53,068 nt of DNA, taken from positions 1 to 53,068 of the forward strand of contig CACXKR010000004.1 of assembly GCA_902768335.1 (NCBI GenBank). Reading direction: 5' to 3'. This document shows positions 53,023 to 53,068 of this stretch, one piece after another. The first letter of the stretch is position 1. Each line of letters opens with the position of its first letter. This DNA comes from an uncultured Erysipelotrichaceae bacterium. GTDB lineage: Bacteria; Bacillota_I; Bacilli_A; RFN20; CAG-826. The notes beneath the pieces are model-generated. The model had not been told where the DNA came from. It did not search any database and saw nothing but the letters and a program-made list of their open reading frames with translations. A program made the translations under genes and the position numbers.

Positions 53023-53068
53023 TTATCTAACAAGTATAATCGATATATGCCGTTATCCTGCTAAATAA

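Noticed and set aside
53047-53064. Tiny ORF ATG...TAA after TATAAT
   Set aside because: Only five codons, at the window edge; no support as a gene.
1-53068. Possible Mycoplasma-type code (TGA = Trp)
   Set aside because: Several genes end cleanly in TGA (371, 2258, and the MFS gene) and Trp residues are encoded by TGG throughout, so the standard code applies.
1-53068. CRISPR arrays, tRNA, rRNA, riboswitches
   Set aside because: No regularly spaced repeats, cloverleaf-type sequences or known riboswitch cores were seen on reading; a dedicated search (tRNAscan, Infernal) was not possible.

Overview
The window is a stretch of chromosome from a low-GC, monoderm (Firmicutes/Bacilli-type) bacterium, probably an uncultured gut Bacilli lineage near Erysipelotrichia or the Mollicutes. 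Reasons for this placement: AT-rich sequence; many lipoproteins with Gram-positive type lipoboxes; a FakB-FakA fatty-acid kinase pair; a phage phi3T/Bacillus-type ThyA; and no outer-membrane proteins. TGA is used as a stop and Trp is TGG, so the code is standard and not the Mycoplasma code. No tRNA, rRNA or CRISPR array was seen, and no gene-free stretch exceeds 300 bases.

Left part (1-30 kb) is mostly housekeeping in small transcription units. In order: an IS3-family transposase tail cut by the window edge; divergent YwaF-like and Pr6Pr-like membrane proteins; a Fic protein; a minus-strand set with an ArsB-like permease, an MFS transporter and a cytoplasmic GH2 glycosidase; two tandem paralogous lipoproteins; aquaporin; thyA-folA; a DUF2188 protein; an EamA transporter; class II aldolase; a secreted endonuclease I lipoprotein; rarA; a second Pr6Pr-like membrane protein that carries a C-terminal DUF2188 domain; a TetR-lipoprotein-lipoprotein-UPF0104 flippase-like operon; fakB-fakA; a 5'-nucleotidase lipoprotein; an RlmD-type methyltransferase; a second Fic protein; and a diacylglycerol-kinase-like protein.

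Right part (30-53 kb) is one large surface-polysaccharide locus. A plus-strand block (wecE to hddC-gmhB) meets a minus-strand block (two Wzy-like proteins, GT4, Wzz-like, gmhA) tail to tail at about 46.8 kb. Together they encode three activated-sugar routes: dTDP-L-rhamnose (RmlA, RmlB, RmlC and RmlD), dTDP-Fuc4N (RmlA, RmlB and WecE), and GDP-D-glycero-alpha-D-manno-heptose (GmhA, HddA, GmhB, HddC). There are several glycosyltransferases (GT26 WecG/TagA type, GT2, GT4, WbsX, one divergent GT-B-like), a Wzx flippase, two Wzy/WaaL-like proteins and a Wzz-like co-polymerase. This reads as a Wzx/Wzy-dependent heteropolysaccharide or S-layer/cell-wall glycan containing rhamnose, heptose and probably a modified 4-amino-4,6-dideoxygalactose. 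No initiating phosphoglycosyltransferase is present in the window.

The most unusual points are: an in-frame GT2-RmlD fusion that still has a ribosome binding site and ATG at the domain junction; an HddC-GmhB fusion; a wecE-SDR-ATP-grasp cassette without a WecD-type acetyltransferase, which suggests ATP-driven amide modification of the amino sugar; a shared TTAA double stop where the two halves of the heptose pathway converge; a membrane protein and a basic protein sharing DUF2188; and a TetR gene whose promoter is filled with repeated elements.
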